Below, piece after piece: positions 10,407-21,877 of a stretch of 64,000 nt of DNA. The position numbers and the translations under genes are program-made. Each line of letters starts with the position of its first letter. Within the stretch, counting starts at the first letter, position 1. The stretch spans positions 116,462 to 180,461 of the forward strand of contig JAKUCV010007788.1 of assembly GCA_028386065.3 (NCBI GenBank), in the 5' to 3' direction. This stretch comes from Turnera subulata (lineage: Eukaryota > Streptophyta > Magnoliopsida > Malpighiales > Passifloraceae). The notes beneath the pieces are model-generated. The model had not been told where the DNA came from. It did no database searches and was given only the letters and a program-made list of their open reading frames with translations.

Positions 10407-12468
10407 TGACGCATGTGAAATATGCATAGTTTAGGGCATAATTTTGGACGCAAATTGTTCTAAATTCATATGATTATATGTCTCCTATGCAATATTCTAC
10501 TATATTCCTCTAATTTCCATCCCTTACTGTATGATTAGTGATTTTAGGTGCATTTCAATCAATTCAAGAAGATTTCGTTGAAGAATGTGAAGATACAACA
10601 TCAGCCACAGCATGAGCCTGTTGCAGAACCCTTGAGACTGTCCCTGAGGCTGTTGTTCATCGAGAATTCAATTGAAGGCCTCAAACCACCTTCAAATCAC
10701 AAGATTTCCACTGAAGATCGTTTCCCTAAATATGATCCAAGACGTCCTCATGACACCTCATCATCGGCAGAAGAAGCAGAAGTCAATCGAAAGGAAAGTT
10801 GGAGAAGAACTGCAACAGCATCAGCCACAACATCAGCCTGTGCGCCCTGCAAACCCAAAAATCACAGAAGGAATATAAAATTTGCACCACTTGCACCACT
10901 TGCTCCACCAACATAAACAAACATTCTCCTGACTTCCCAGAGCACTTTCCAGGGAAAAAGGAATGGGCACATGCCACTCAGAGGGAATCTATCTTAAAAA
11001 TAATAATTATCCTCTGCAAAGGAGCACCTTGGAACTTACAGTCCACCAATCAACTTGCTGCCCATCACTCCTGTCCTGACAACACACGCTGGAAAACTGA
11101 ACGCCCATACTTTCCAGGAAGTTGGAAGGAAGAAGAACAGGAGAGTCGCACCTACAAAAGAGGAAAGGAGAAGACACGAAAGGGGGATCAGATTGACAAA
11201 GACACACCTCAACTTACAGAATTCCTGGAAGAGAGGTGGGACCCAGCAAAACCAAGGGTCCAAGGGAAAACACGATTCTGCAGCCTTTCTGGGCAGAAAC
11301 CGTGTCATCCCTAACCTCTAGTTTGTTCACAAACACGATGTCAATCCATTCTTCCATTATTTCTATAACCTTGATTATAAACTAAACAACCCCTTCTTAG
11401 GTTGAAGGGGGAAGCATGTACTTGGTTTTTGCTAAATAAATTGCTCATGTTCTTAACCTTTTTTCTTGTTTTAGTTGTTGAAAACCTTCTCCATATCTAG
11501 GTTCTGCTCAAACCCATGCATGAACACAGATACCTAGGTGAGGGACCGAAAGGAGAAACCATAGCTACCAGAACAACAACGACCAAACTCTTAGTTTTTA
11601 GCTTGTGACGAGGTTAGAAACTAATTGAGGAATTAGCCTCAACACCAATCTTAATCCCCTGAGTTTGACCAATGCAAGAGCACATGGAAGAAGAGAACCA
11701 TGGGAGGCACCTGTAAGCGAAAGCAAATGGGTGCAATATAGGTTGAGAGCGCCTGCAAGAACCAATCTTATAATTGACTCCCTTGCTGTCGACAGCATCA
11801 GGCTGTGCCCAGCACAGCCTCATTCCGTGACGGTATAGTCAAGAGATAACACAACTCCTAGTTTGATTCGTGATTGATTATTGAGTAGCATATTCTTAGT
11901 TTAGTAGCAGCATGGTGAAGGACCGAAAGGAGAAGCCAGGAGTGCTACACCTACAATAGTCGGCCTTCACTCCTTAGACATTCGAAAGAAGATAGGGAGA
12001 GACTGTGGGAATTTGCACCAACATTGAACCTTATCCTTAAGTGGACGTCTATTCTAGTGACAGGGGGTAGATGGAAGCTTAAGGAACTATTAATAAAATT
12101 GAAAGTCGTTGATAGTTTCTTAGGTTGGGAGCCAAGACAAGACATCTAATTAGTCACAGCCTCATACGAAGGCTCAGCCTGTGATGATACTGTTGAGCAA
12201 TTTATAAGTATAAATCAGGACATGTGGACCCTGGATGCCTAAGAACTCACCATTTATGATCTCTTCCTCATTTAATTTGCTGTTATATTTACCTTACTGC
12301 TCATTTTTAGTTTTAATCACTAATCACCCAATTCACCCTTGTTTAATTGTTTTCAAGTCTATTTTGTCCGAAATTGAAGGAAAACAGATTTTACCCAGTC
12401 CTTGTGGCTACGACCTTGATAAAAGTACTACAACAACCCTGTGCACTTGCAGGATAGCACACGCATCA
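10407..12468 (+). repeat. Athila 5' LTR (2,062 bp)
   Basis: Begins TGACGCATGTG and ends GCACACGCATCA. It aligns along its full length with 21878-23910. It has several short open frames and a poly(A)-signal-like AATAAA region (11436) but no coding domain. One copy of the palindromic GGCTCAGCCTGT motif lies at 12171-12182. Confidence 0.95.
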
Positions 12469-12474
12469 AGTTTT

Positions 12475-12492
12475 TGGCGCCGTTGCCGGGGA
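12475..12492 (+). other. Athila primer-binding site (tRNA-Asp type)
   Basis: TGGCGCCGTTGCCGGGGA, six bases after the end of the 5' LTR. This is the standard Athila-clade primer site, complementary to the 3' end of tRNA-Asp, and it starts minus-strand DNA synthesis. Confidence 0.9.
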
Positions 12493-12587
12493 CTGGCGCT
12501 TGGAATCTTTTACTTTTTATTTGTGACTTATTAGGCCTTTTGTTACTTAACCCTTTTTTTTTCCAAGTTGAATTTTTTAGGTGGTGC

Positions 12588-14332
12588 ATGCCCCAAACCA
12601 GGAGCAAGAAGCCATCTCTGACCTTCCACCAGGAGATTGAAAGGACAGCCCGTGAGTTTCGTAAGAAGAGCAAGCAGAAACAACAAACCATGGCGAACAG
12701 ACTCAATGAAGGAGCACACCCAGAGGTTGAATAGGCTCAGCCTGTGCGACCTTACATCCCCATGTCACAACTCCTACAACCACCCACCACCATCATCCAC
12801 GACAGCATAGCCATCCCAGATGTAGACGCCCCCTATGAAATCAGAACAAACCTGTCAGCATGTTGGAGAGGCGCACATTTGGAGGCTTATCCTCAAAAAA
12901 TCCAAATTCACACTTGCAGAATTTTTTGCGGGTGTGCAGCACTGTGAATATAGCAAGGATGACCAAGGAGCAACTGTACATGAGAGTATTCCCATTCTCA
13001 CTCAGAGATGCAGCATTCGAATGGCTTAACAACCATGAGGCAAGCCATTTCACAAATTGGGACAGCCTGGTCAGAGCTTTCTTGAAGGAGTACCACCCAT
13101 CGAGCAAAGCTGCAAACTTGAGGCAGCAGCTGATAGGATTTTCTCAGCAATATCATGAATCCATTCGTGATGCTTGGGAGCGCTTCAAGGGATTGCTGAG
13201 GAGATGCCCAAACCACAGAATTTATGAGGCCGTGCAGCTTGGGCAATTTTATTGCGGCCTAAGTGATGAAGACCAGAATACTCTCGACAAAATGGCGAAT
13301 GGTTCATTTCTGGACAAGGACTACAATGATGGAGTTGCCATTCTCGAGGCTCTTTCAAAAAGAAAAACCCAAATCAGAGGAGTTGAGGCCTCTGGAATAA
13401 TTGGAGTGGACAGAGTAACCAAGCTGGAGGCAGAAATAGAAGCCCTCAGAAAACAGTTATCCACAGCCTCACACTGTGAAGGATGTAGGGGACCTCACAA
13501 CACATCTAGTTGTCCCCTCTTCACCAAATGTGATTCTGAACAGGCTCACTACATCCAACAGAGGCAAGGACAGTATGGAAACACTTACAATCCTTCTTGG
13601 AGAAATCATCCAAATTTCTCCTGGAAAGCACCAAATGAAGACAGGAATCCACCACAACCTCAATTCCAGCGACAAAATCAAGGAGGACAGCCCCAGTACC
13701 AAAGACAAAACCACGGAGGACAGCAAGGCAACAACACTGACATGATGAGCATGCTGCAGTCCATCTTGGAGAACCAGAACAAGATGAGTGAGGAAATTAG
13801 TCAAATCAAATCCCACAATAGAATCCTCGAAAATCAAATTGCTCAACAAGCCTCTATGTCCACGAATCAGCAAGGAACCCTTCCAGGGAAACCAATAGAG
13901 AATCTAAGGAATGAGCATTGCAAGGCTGTAACACTTCGCAGTGGGAAGGAATTAAGGGACACAGCACCAAGACAGCCTGATGCTGTAGGACAGACAGCAT
14001 CAACATCCAACTCAGGGCAAACAATGCAGACACAGGCTGAGCCCGTGGGTGAGCCCGTGAATACTAAGAAGGCCGAGAAACAGCCCCAGACAGTTCGACC
14101 CTATCAGCCTCCTCTCCCATATCAAAAAGTGTACCTTAAGTCCAAACTGGAAAAGCAATTCAGTAATTTTAAAGAGATGCTGAATAAACTCTATGTTAAT
14201 GTTTCTTTTAGTGATGTGGTTACACAGATGCCGTCATATGCCAAGTTCCTCAAGGACATCTTGACCAAGGAAAGAACCATTGACGACATCGAGACAGTAG
14301 CCATGACAGCCCAAGGGAGTGCCCTCATTTAG
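12588..14332 (+). pseudogene. Athila gag (broken)
   Basis: Capsid/nucleocapsid precursor. The likely start is the ATG at 12588 (MPQTRSKKPSLTFHQE). A TAG at 12732-12734 and a frameshift near 12855 separate this N-terminal part from the long open frame 12860-14332 (490 codons). That frame has the retrotransposon gag domain (about residues 35-135: FPFSLRDAAFEWLNNHE, WDSLVRAFLKEYHP, ESIRDAWERFKGLLRRCP), a coiled-coil-like segment, a C-x2-C-x3-H-x4-C knuckle (CEGCRGPHNTSSC, residue 206 on) and a Gln/Asn-rich basic tail. A TAG at 14330-14332 cuts it from protease in the same frame; related elements usually have Gln there. Confidence 0.9.
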
Positions 14333-14908
14333 CACCATCAGCCCAAAAAATGCTCAGACCCAGGAAGCTTTACAATCCCTCTAAACATTAGGGACAAGAA
14401 GATTGAGGGAGCCCTATGCGATTTAGGAGCTAGTGTCAGCCTGTTGCCGCTCTCCATCACTCAAAACCTAAACTTTGGGGACATCAAACCCACAAGGATG
14501 ACAATCCAGCTAGCAGACCGATCACTTGTATATCCTGTGGGAGTGTTGAAAGATGTTCCAGTAAAGGTTGGGAACTTTTACATACCAGTAGATTTTGTGG
14601 TGATGAATATGACCGAGGATGAGAAGACACCCATCATTTTGGGGCGTCCCTTCTTAGCTACAGCAGGAGCTCTGATTGATTATGCAAACGGAACATTGAC
14701 AATACGACTAGGAGAAGATACAGTGGAGTTCAATGTCCAGAAGGTGCAAAGAATACAATTTGGAACAGGACAGTGCTGCATGGTTGATGCTGTACCAGAC
14801 CTTGTTGATGCACTTGTCAAGGCATCTCAACTGATGGAGACACATGGGGATGAATTGCTAGGTTGCCTAGTCAATGGGCTCATAGATGGAGATGAGACAG
14901 CTCTGTAA
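14333..14908 (+). pseudogene. Athila aspartic protease
   Basis: Same frame as gag. DPGSFTIPLNI leads into the active site ALCDLGASVSLLPLS (D-x-G-A-S form typical of Athila). VMNMTEDEKTPIILGRPFLA, the conserved second half of the retropepsin fold, follows. Closed by a TAA at 14906-14908 that reads straight on into RT (stop then QVAKFLSEE), so this is a nonsense change within one polyprotein and not a true gene end. Confidence 0.9.
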
Positions 14909-16150
14909 CAGGTGGCAAAATTCCTGTCAGAAGAAACTGTGTCTGAAATCAACAAACAGGCTCATACTGTGGACCAACAGGCTGAGCCTGTCACAGAGTC
15001 TGTTTGCACTCCAGCACCAGAATCCGACGCACCAAGGGTAGAAATGAAGCCTCTACCACCCAAGCTCAGGTATATCTACTTAGACACTGACAATTCCTCA
15101 TTTCCCATCATTATTGGAGCTGACCTTTCACAGGAGGAAGAGGAAAAGGTGCGCACAGTAGTCAACAAACACCGCAAGGTAATAGGATATACCATTGATG
15201 ATCTGACAGGTATCAGTCCTAATCTTTGTATGTATCGCATTCTTTTGGAAGAAAACTTCAAACCCATAATAGAACCCCATAGGAGACTGAATGAAAATAT
15301 GAAGGAAGTGGTTAAAAAGGAAATTTTGAAGTTACTTGATGCTGGGATAATTTATCCAATTTCAGATAGTCTTTGGGTTAGTGCAGTACATGTGGTGCCT
15401 AAAAAGGGAGGTATGACAGTAGTAAAAAATGAAAAAGAAGAACTCATACCAACGAGGAGTGTCACAGGCTGGAGGATGTGCATAGACTATAGAAAACTCA
15501 ATAAGGCCACTAGAAAAGATTATTTTCCTTTGCCATTCACAGATCAAATGTTAGAGAGACTTGCCCAGCACACACATTTTTGTTACCTAGATGGATACTC
15601 TGGATTTTTCCAGATCCCAATCCACCTAGGTGATCAGGAGAAAACTACATTTACATGCCCCTACGGCACATTCGCATATAGGCGCATGCCATTTGGCCTG
15701 TGTAATGCACCAGCCACCTTTTAGCGATGCATGATGGCCATTTTCCATGACCTGATCGAGCACATAATGGAGGTATTTATGGATGACTTCTCTATTTATG
15801 GCACTTCTTTTGATCTCTGTTTGACTAACCTTGAAACAGTGTTTGAACGGTGTGAGGCTGTGAACCTAGTACTAAACTGGGAAAAATGCCATTTTATGGT
15901 TACAGATGGTATTGTACTTGGACACAAAATCTCAGGACGAGGTATAGAGGTGGATGAAGCTAAGACTGATGTTATTGAAAGACTTCCACCTCCAACCTCT
16001 GTTAAGGCAATTCGGGCTTTTCTTGGTCATGCAGGCTTTTACAGGCGCTTTATTAAGAATTTTTCAAGGATTGCAAAACCTTTGACAAATCTCTTTAGTA
16101 AGGACGCCGAATTTGTATTTGATGATTCTTGTCTGAATGGATTTAACAGG
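14909..16150 (+). pseudogene. Athila reverse transcriptase
   Basis: Reverse transcriptase in the gag-pol frame. Motifs: LLDAGIIYPISDSLWVSAVH, GWRMCIDYRKLNKATRKDYF, FCYLDGYSGFFQIPIH, YGTFAYRRMPFGLCNAPATF, then, after a TAG at 15722-15724, the catalytic MEVFMDDFSIYG. Thumb: NWEKCHFMVTDGIVLGHKIS and FLGHAGFYRRFIKNFS. The stop falls where related elements have Gln-Arg-Cys-Met. Apart from this, no frameshift is visible across the domain. Confidence 0.92.
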
Positions 16151-16575
16151 ATTAAGGCCGCATTGACCACAGCCCCAATCATCCAGCCCTCAGATTGGAG
16201 TCAGCCCTTTGAAGTCATGTGTGATGCAAGCGACCATGCAGTAGGAGCTGTGCTGGGGCAGAGAAAAGACAACAAACTTCATGCCATATACTATGCAAGT
16301 CGCACTTTGGATGAAGCATAGATCAATTATACCACAATTGAGAAAGAGCTTCTGGCGGTAGTCTTTGCAATTGGAAAGTTTAGAGCATACTTGCTGGGAT
16401 CTAAGGTCATCATCCACACTGAGCATTCGGCATTGAAGTACTTGTTGACCAAGAAGGAGACTAAGCCAAGACTTCTTAGGTGGATCCTACAACTCCAAGA
16501 GTTTGACCTCGAGATTCGAGATAAGAAGGGCACAGAGAATGTGGTAGCTGACCATCTCTCCAGATTGCCTCCAGA
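16151..16575 (+). pseudogene. Athila RNase H (one active-site residue changed)
   Basis: RNase H domain in the same frame. First Asp in FEVMCDASDHAVGAVLGQ, catalytic Glu in [17 protein letters not shown], last Asp in [12 protein letters not shown]. The third position, normally Asp in a TDH motif, reads [11 protein letters not shown] (Glu), which would be expected to impair activity. A TAG at 16319-16321 lies between YYASRTLDEA and INYTTIEKE, where Gln is usual. Confidence 0.88.
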
Positions 16576-17956
16576 TCACTTGCCAAGGGACCACATACCT
16601 ATTGATGATCATCTCCCAGACGACAACCTCATTGCAACAATTCACAGTGTCAGTCACAGGCTGATGCCGTGGTACGCAGAAATTGTCAATTTCTTGGCCT
16701 GTGGAGCTCTCCCATCAGATCTCAGCTATTCACAACGAACGAAGTTCTTCTCTGACATGAAGAACTACCTCTGGGATGAGCCCCTATTATTCAGAAGATG
16801 CGGAGATGGTATAATCAGACGGTGCATTCCTGAGGAGGAGGTAGAACAAGTTCTGCATAGTTTCCACAATGCACAATACGGGGGACACCATGGCGCAACC
16901 AGAACAACATCCAAAGTATTGCAAGCTGGCCTATATTGGCCCACCCTATTTAAGGATGCACGTAATTGGGTGGTGGCATGCAGGGAATGCCAGCACACAC
17001 GGAACATCTTAAGAAGACAAGAGATGCTGCACCAAGCAATTTTGGAAGTGGAGCTATTCGATGTTTGGGGAATAGTCTTCATGGGACCATTCCCGAGTTC
17101 TAATGGGAACAATTTTATTCTGGTAGCTGTTGATTATGTCTCGAAATGGGTAGAGGCTATTGCCTCCCCAACCAATGATGCCAAGACAGTGACAAGATTC
17201 CTGAAGAAACACATCTTCACCCGGTTTGGCACCCCAAGAGCAATAATTAGTGATCGAGGAACCCATTTTTGCAACTGCCAATTTGAAGCTCTCCTCAGAA
17301 AGTATGGGATTAGACACAAGGTAGCCACTCCCTACCATCCTCAAACAAGTGGCCAAGTGGAGTTGACTAATAGAGAAATCAAACAGAACCTAGATAAGAC
17401 AGTAGGACCATCACGCAAAGACTGGGCAGCGAAACTCGATGATGCTCTGTGGGCATACCGCACAGCATATAAAGCACACATAGGCACCACCCCATACCGC
17501 CTTGTATTTGGGAAAGCCTGTCATTTGCCTGTGGAACTTGAGCATAGGGCATATTGGGCTATTAAGGCTTTGAACTTTGACACACAAGCCATAGGAGAAC
17601 AGAGGCTGTTGCAATTGAATGAGCTAGACAAGCTGAGGCTGTATGCATATGAAAATGCAAAATTGTACAAGGAGAGGACGAAGAAGTGGCATGACAGCAG
17701 GATACAGCCTCGGAAATTCAAGGAACGAGATCAAGTCCTCCTCTACAACTCTCGCCTAAAGCTCTTTCCTGGGAAGCTTCGATCTAGATGGTCCGGCCCC
17801 TTCACAGTGTCATGTTGTTACCCTCATGGGGCTGTGGAAATCTACAATGAGAAGACACAACCGTTCAAGCTTAACGGGCACAGGCTGAAGCTATATCACA
17901 CAAGGACCGATGAGTATCAGGAGACTCAGGCGCTCTATGATCCACCTCTCACCTAG
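16576..17956 (+). pseudogene. Athila integrase (first catalytic Asp lost)
   Basis: Integrase in the gag-pol frame, uninterrupted to its natural stop (17954-17956). Zinc finger: [17 protein letters not shown]...[11 protein letters not shown]. Core: [20 protein letters not shown], where the position normally occupied by the first catalytic Asp (WGIDFMGP) is Val. The second Asp ([10 protein letters not shown]) and the Glu ([12 protein letters not shown]) are present. The C-terminal part has [20 protein letters not shown] and a GPF module ([20 protein letters not shown]), as expected for Athila. With the Asp-to-Val change the protein would be catalytically dead even without the stops upstream. 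Confidence 0.92.
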
Positions 17957-18872
17957 CAAAGCAAGTTGGAGTCCAGCTAAAAGCCATTAAAGAAGCACAC
18001 ACTTGGGTAATACCAAGTGCGGTAAATTTCCAATTTCTTTTGCTTTTCATTTGGTTATTTCTGTTATTTTTGTGTGTTTCTTTTGTTTTTAATCTATCAG
18101 GTGCTGAAATTTGATGAGAAAGGGAATCACAGAGTCAGAGATCCGTCAGGGAAGTCCTTCTATACCCCTCTTGATGATAACTTTTCTTCATTTCTTTGCA
18201 AAAATGGACCTTTTAGGCTTGCACAGGCTCACGCAGATTGAGCCTGTGATGAACTTCCACATTACCATAACACCTCATTTGATAATCTCTTGCGTTTAGG
18301 GAATCTCTAAAATTAGGGAAGATCCTAATAGGTAGGACTAGGAATAGGTTCTCTACTGAAAAACTTCCTCTTGCGCACACTAACTCTAAAACTGATACAG
18401 CATGAGCAACAGGCTCAGCCTGTTGCAACCCTTCTGCCCAGAGCAATAGAGAACAAGGAAGTTTTGCCTTAAACATGTCATAGCACAATTACCCGGTAGG
18501 ATTATTCCTTCTCCCATCCACGTGTCATCCATGCCAAAGGATATAACACTCCACCAAAAAGGGGCATATAACTGACACTTTGGGCGGCAACGAATCATTA
18601 CCAGCAGATATAACCCTTCGCATTCTCATCCCCTCAACGTCTCTGAACAGGCATTAATTGCCTATAAATGACAACCCCTACCCTTCCCTTCTCTACTTCA
18701 TCTTCCTCCTCCAAAAATCTGCCACTACACCTTTCGTCCATAACCATCACTCCCAACACCTTCCCCACTCAGCCATGGCAACAACAACAACACCAACAAC
18801 AACAACACACCCAATCCTCCACCCTCCTCTTCTAACCCAGATATCATCACCATCATCACCTTCCCTTTTCGT
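17957..18872 (+). other. Athila spacer between pol and ORF3
   Basis: Non-coding except a possible short leader ORF from the ATG at 18775 (MATTTTPTTTTHPILHPPLL), which is out of frame with ORF3. It holds two copies of the palindromic ACAGGCTCAGCCTGT-type motif (18222-18248, interrupted, and 18409-18423, perfect). In Athila elements this region usually contains the splice acceptor for the env-like ORF; no specific site is claimed here. Confidence 0.6.
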
Positions 18873-20300
18873 ATGACCCGCCCCCTTTTCCAAATCGTCC
18901 ACCGCCCTCAAGAACCACTTACACCACCGCCCACCAATAAGGCAGAGACAGAGGAGGAAGACAACGAAGAACAAGGGGATGACGAGGCAGAGGACACGCC
19001 ACCCCCTGCTCTGCGCTTCACCTTCCAACCCGCAAACGCCAGCCACCGACGAGCCTGGGCATTCTCACAGACCCAGATAGTGCTTGTCAGCCGGTGGCTG
19101 GATATGGATGCATTCAGAGCCATTGGAGCCCGGAATGGCGTGCACCGATTCCTCCAACCAGTATGTTGGTTGCTGTTTGCCACACTCGGAGAGCCCACCT
19201 ACGCTGACCTAACCCGCAAATTCTTCAGTTCGCTCTCCTACCAGCCCCCACAGGACTAAGAGCCCGGCACAGCACGATTTCGTCTGGGCAACGAGAACAG
19301 AGTTCTCATCATTGCCCAGGTGAATCAAATACTCGGGCTACCAAATGAAGGATACCAAGAGAGGCCAGCAGACTTTACCGCGGAGGAGTTTTGGAATGAC
19401 ATCTCCACTGACCCCGGACACAACTCCTCCACCAGTTCAGCCACATCATTCCGTAGCCACGCACTGCGCATCATACAGCACTTCTTGTCCCACAGCATCT
19501 ACGACAGAAACAGGAGTCGCTTGGCTGTTCAACACGAGGAGCTGTTCATCCTCTGGTGCATGGTGCACCACCAACCTCTCAACACCGACGCCTTTATCCT
19601 TCGAAGGTTCATCACACAAAGGAAGGCACCATACCTTCCAGGCACCGGCATCATCACACGGATTGCGCGCCATTTCCACCTTCCTCTGCATGGTTTTGAG
19701 TTGGTTAGCGGCACCATCTGGATCGACCGAGGCATCCTCAATAGAATGCACCTACCCGCCTCACAGCCTTAGGAGAACAACCAGGAACAGCCTGATGTTG
19801 TGGCTGAAGAACAAGAAGATGAACCTCCAGCACCACAGCTTCAAGGACCGGAAGACCCTGTATAACCCCAGTAGCCTTCCGCACAACACGCACAGCCTCA
19901 TGCTGTAACTCGAGACCATGTGCTGGATATCTTTGAGCAGATGCAGGATTGGATTGGGCAGCAAATCCTCCCCATCCTTCAGAACCAAACCCGCATCCAA
20001 CAGACCCTGGCTGCTCATGGAGAACGCTTGCAGCGCCTCCAGGAGATCATTACTGCCCAAGAGATGCGTCTGACCTCCTCTTTGGGAGAAGCACACACAC
20101 ACCTTAACAGGGGCATCACTGAGGTGCGCGGCATCACACAGACCCAAGGCAGAGCCATGACTGACTTCCATAGCCAGCACATGGCCCAGCACGTGCAAAT
20201 AACCGAAACCCTGACTAATTTGGTGAACATGGCACATGCACTGACGCGGTCACCACAGGTAGGACCTCCACCATCCAGCAACAAGCGCCAACGCCACTAA
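18873..20300 (+). pseudogene. Athila ORF3 in env position (ATHILA ORF-1-like)
   Basis: One frame of 476 codons interrupted only by in-frame stops at 19257 (TAA), 19770 (TAG), 19863 (TAA) and 19872 (TAG). The N-terminal half (RFTFQPANASHRRAWAFSQT, RWLDMDAFRAIGARNGVHRF, QVNQILGLPNEGYQERPADF, FWNDIS) resembles the plant ATHILA ORF-1 protein family, whose function is unknown. The C-terminal part (19875-20300) is a Gln-rich, probably coiled-coil region (ILQNQTRIQQTLAAHGERLQ) ending in a basic tail (SSNKRQRH). No clear signal peptide or membrane segment was seen, so an envelope function is not supported. The start at 18873 is the first in-frame Met; the true start may lie upstream. Confidence 0.75.
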
Positions 20301-21862
20301 CTCCACCTTTCTAGCACCCCTAGTCTAGTTTTTAGGATGTCTAACCCCTACCACATAGGATACAAATTTCAGTTTGGGGTATTTATCTTTGTGTTTAGAA
20401 TTAGACCTTTTGTCTTTAAATTTCGGTAATGTGTTTTATTTTGCTTGTCTTTGTTGTGGCATTTCACCTTTCTTTTGTTTAGTTTCAGCAATGAGGACAC
20501 TGCAAGTTTTCAGTTTGGGGTATTTTAGGGTGCAAATGCCATTTTATGTCTTTTGTACTTTTGTGATTAAATCATTGCAAATTCAAATGCTTATCTATCA
20601 TTTTGCTTCTCCACAGTGTGAGCCTGTCCTTATATTTATGCATCTTCGATTTTTTCCATTTAATTCTGCTCATACTCTAATCTCAGGACTTGTCTCATTT
20701 CCAAAACAAGCAGAACAGACATAATCAAACAATTGCACTCCATGAATCTGTCAGACAAGAAGAATCTTGCTAAATGGTTTTCAAATTGCCACAGGCTCAG
20801 CCTGTCTACCTTCATAAAAGATCCTTATCCCTGTCAAGGCGAAATACAAGTAAGAGTTCTTCAAGCAAATAAGGGATCTAGGCCATCTTCTGCATACCCA
20901 ACAGACCACATAAATCCATACCACACTCATCAATCTATTGCAACCCCATTTGAGCCAACTAGAATGGCCCCAATTTATTCCTTTACCCTGTTTCACCTCA
21001 CCTCAGCCACTTGGAGCCGAGACAGGGGCCATCATGTGCTAAGGCACAATTTTATTCCAACAGCCTCACCCTGTTGATGAGTCTGTGAACAAGATTCAAT
21101 TCTACCAAGCATCTGAGGCTGTTTGTACTTAACAAATACATACCCGGAATGTTACCATACTTCTTGTACTGCTCTCTTCCCAGCTGCAACAATTAAAAAA
21201 AAAAAAGAGAGAGAGAGAGAAAGGAACAAAATAAGGCAGCCGGCGAAGAAAAGAAAAACATGGGAAGGAGAAATGAGGAGAAAAAGAAACGTTTTGTGGA
21301 TCAGACTCCTTCTCAAACAAGAGGATACATTTAGCCTCTGCGCAGCATGAAAACTCAAGGGGTACGGAATCAAACAGTCCCTATACAGCCTCAGACTGTT
21401 CACAAATTAAACTGAAGGTTTCAAATTCACAGGCCACTAACATTTGCTCAAACCATCCACCATCCATTGACAACCATCACCCTAACCTCGGTACAACATG
21501 GAAAAGTCCTGGAGATCCATGCTTGATGACTCTTGCACATTAGTGGAGATAAGGGATGATAGGTCTGTATATGAGGTATTGTTTTTCACTTCCCGAAAAA
21601 CCGATTCTGGCAGGATCCCTTTGACGACAGATGATTGGAGGTTAGTTGCAAGATTACTTCTGTGATATTTATTACAAAAACTACTGACTAGGAATTTGAT
21701 TGAAATTGATACAGTCTTGAAGGAAAATTAAAGAATGCTTAAATTGAGACGTCACAAGGGAGAAGCCTAGTGAAAATTTGATGCATTGAGAATAGCCTTT
21801 TTTCTTCCCTTCAAATCATGCCTCCTTATCTTCTCTGATTGCTTGAGGACAAGCAAAATCTT
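20301..21862 (+). other. Athila 3' non-coding region
   Basis: No coding domain. It contains two internal copies of the polypurine-tract motif CAGTTTGGGGTATTT (20370-20384 and 20511-20525), one perfect ACAGGCTCAGCCTGT (20791-20805) and an A/GA-rich stretch (21195-21225). Confidence 0.7.
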
Positions 21863-21877
21863 CAGTTTGGGGTATTT
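21863..21877 (+). other. Athila polypurine tract
   Basis: CAGTTTGGGGTATTT directly before the 3' LTR start (TGATGCATGTG). The G-rich block is the expected plus-strand primer. Two near-identical copies occur upstream at 20370 and 20511. Confidence 0.85.

Noticed and set aside
10062..10434. Proline/serine-rich frames in the outer LTR
   Set aside because: Frames run across the LTR/Athila joint at 10407 and are low-complexity; they cannot be one gene.
18873..20300. True viral envelope gene in the Athila element
   Set aside because: No signal peptide or transmembrane segment visible; the similarity is to plant ATHILA ORF-1 proteins of unknown function.
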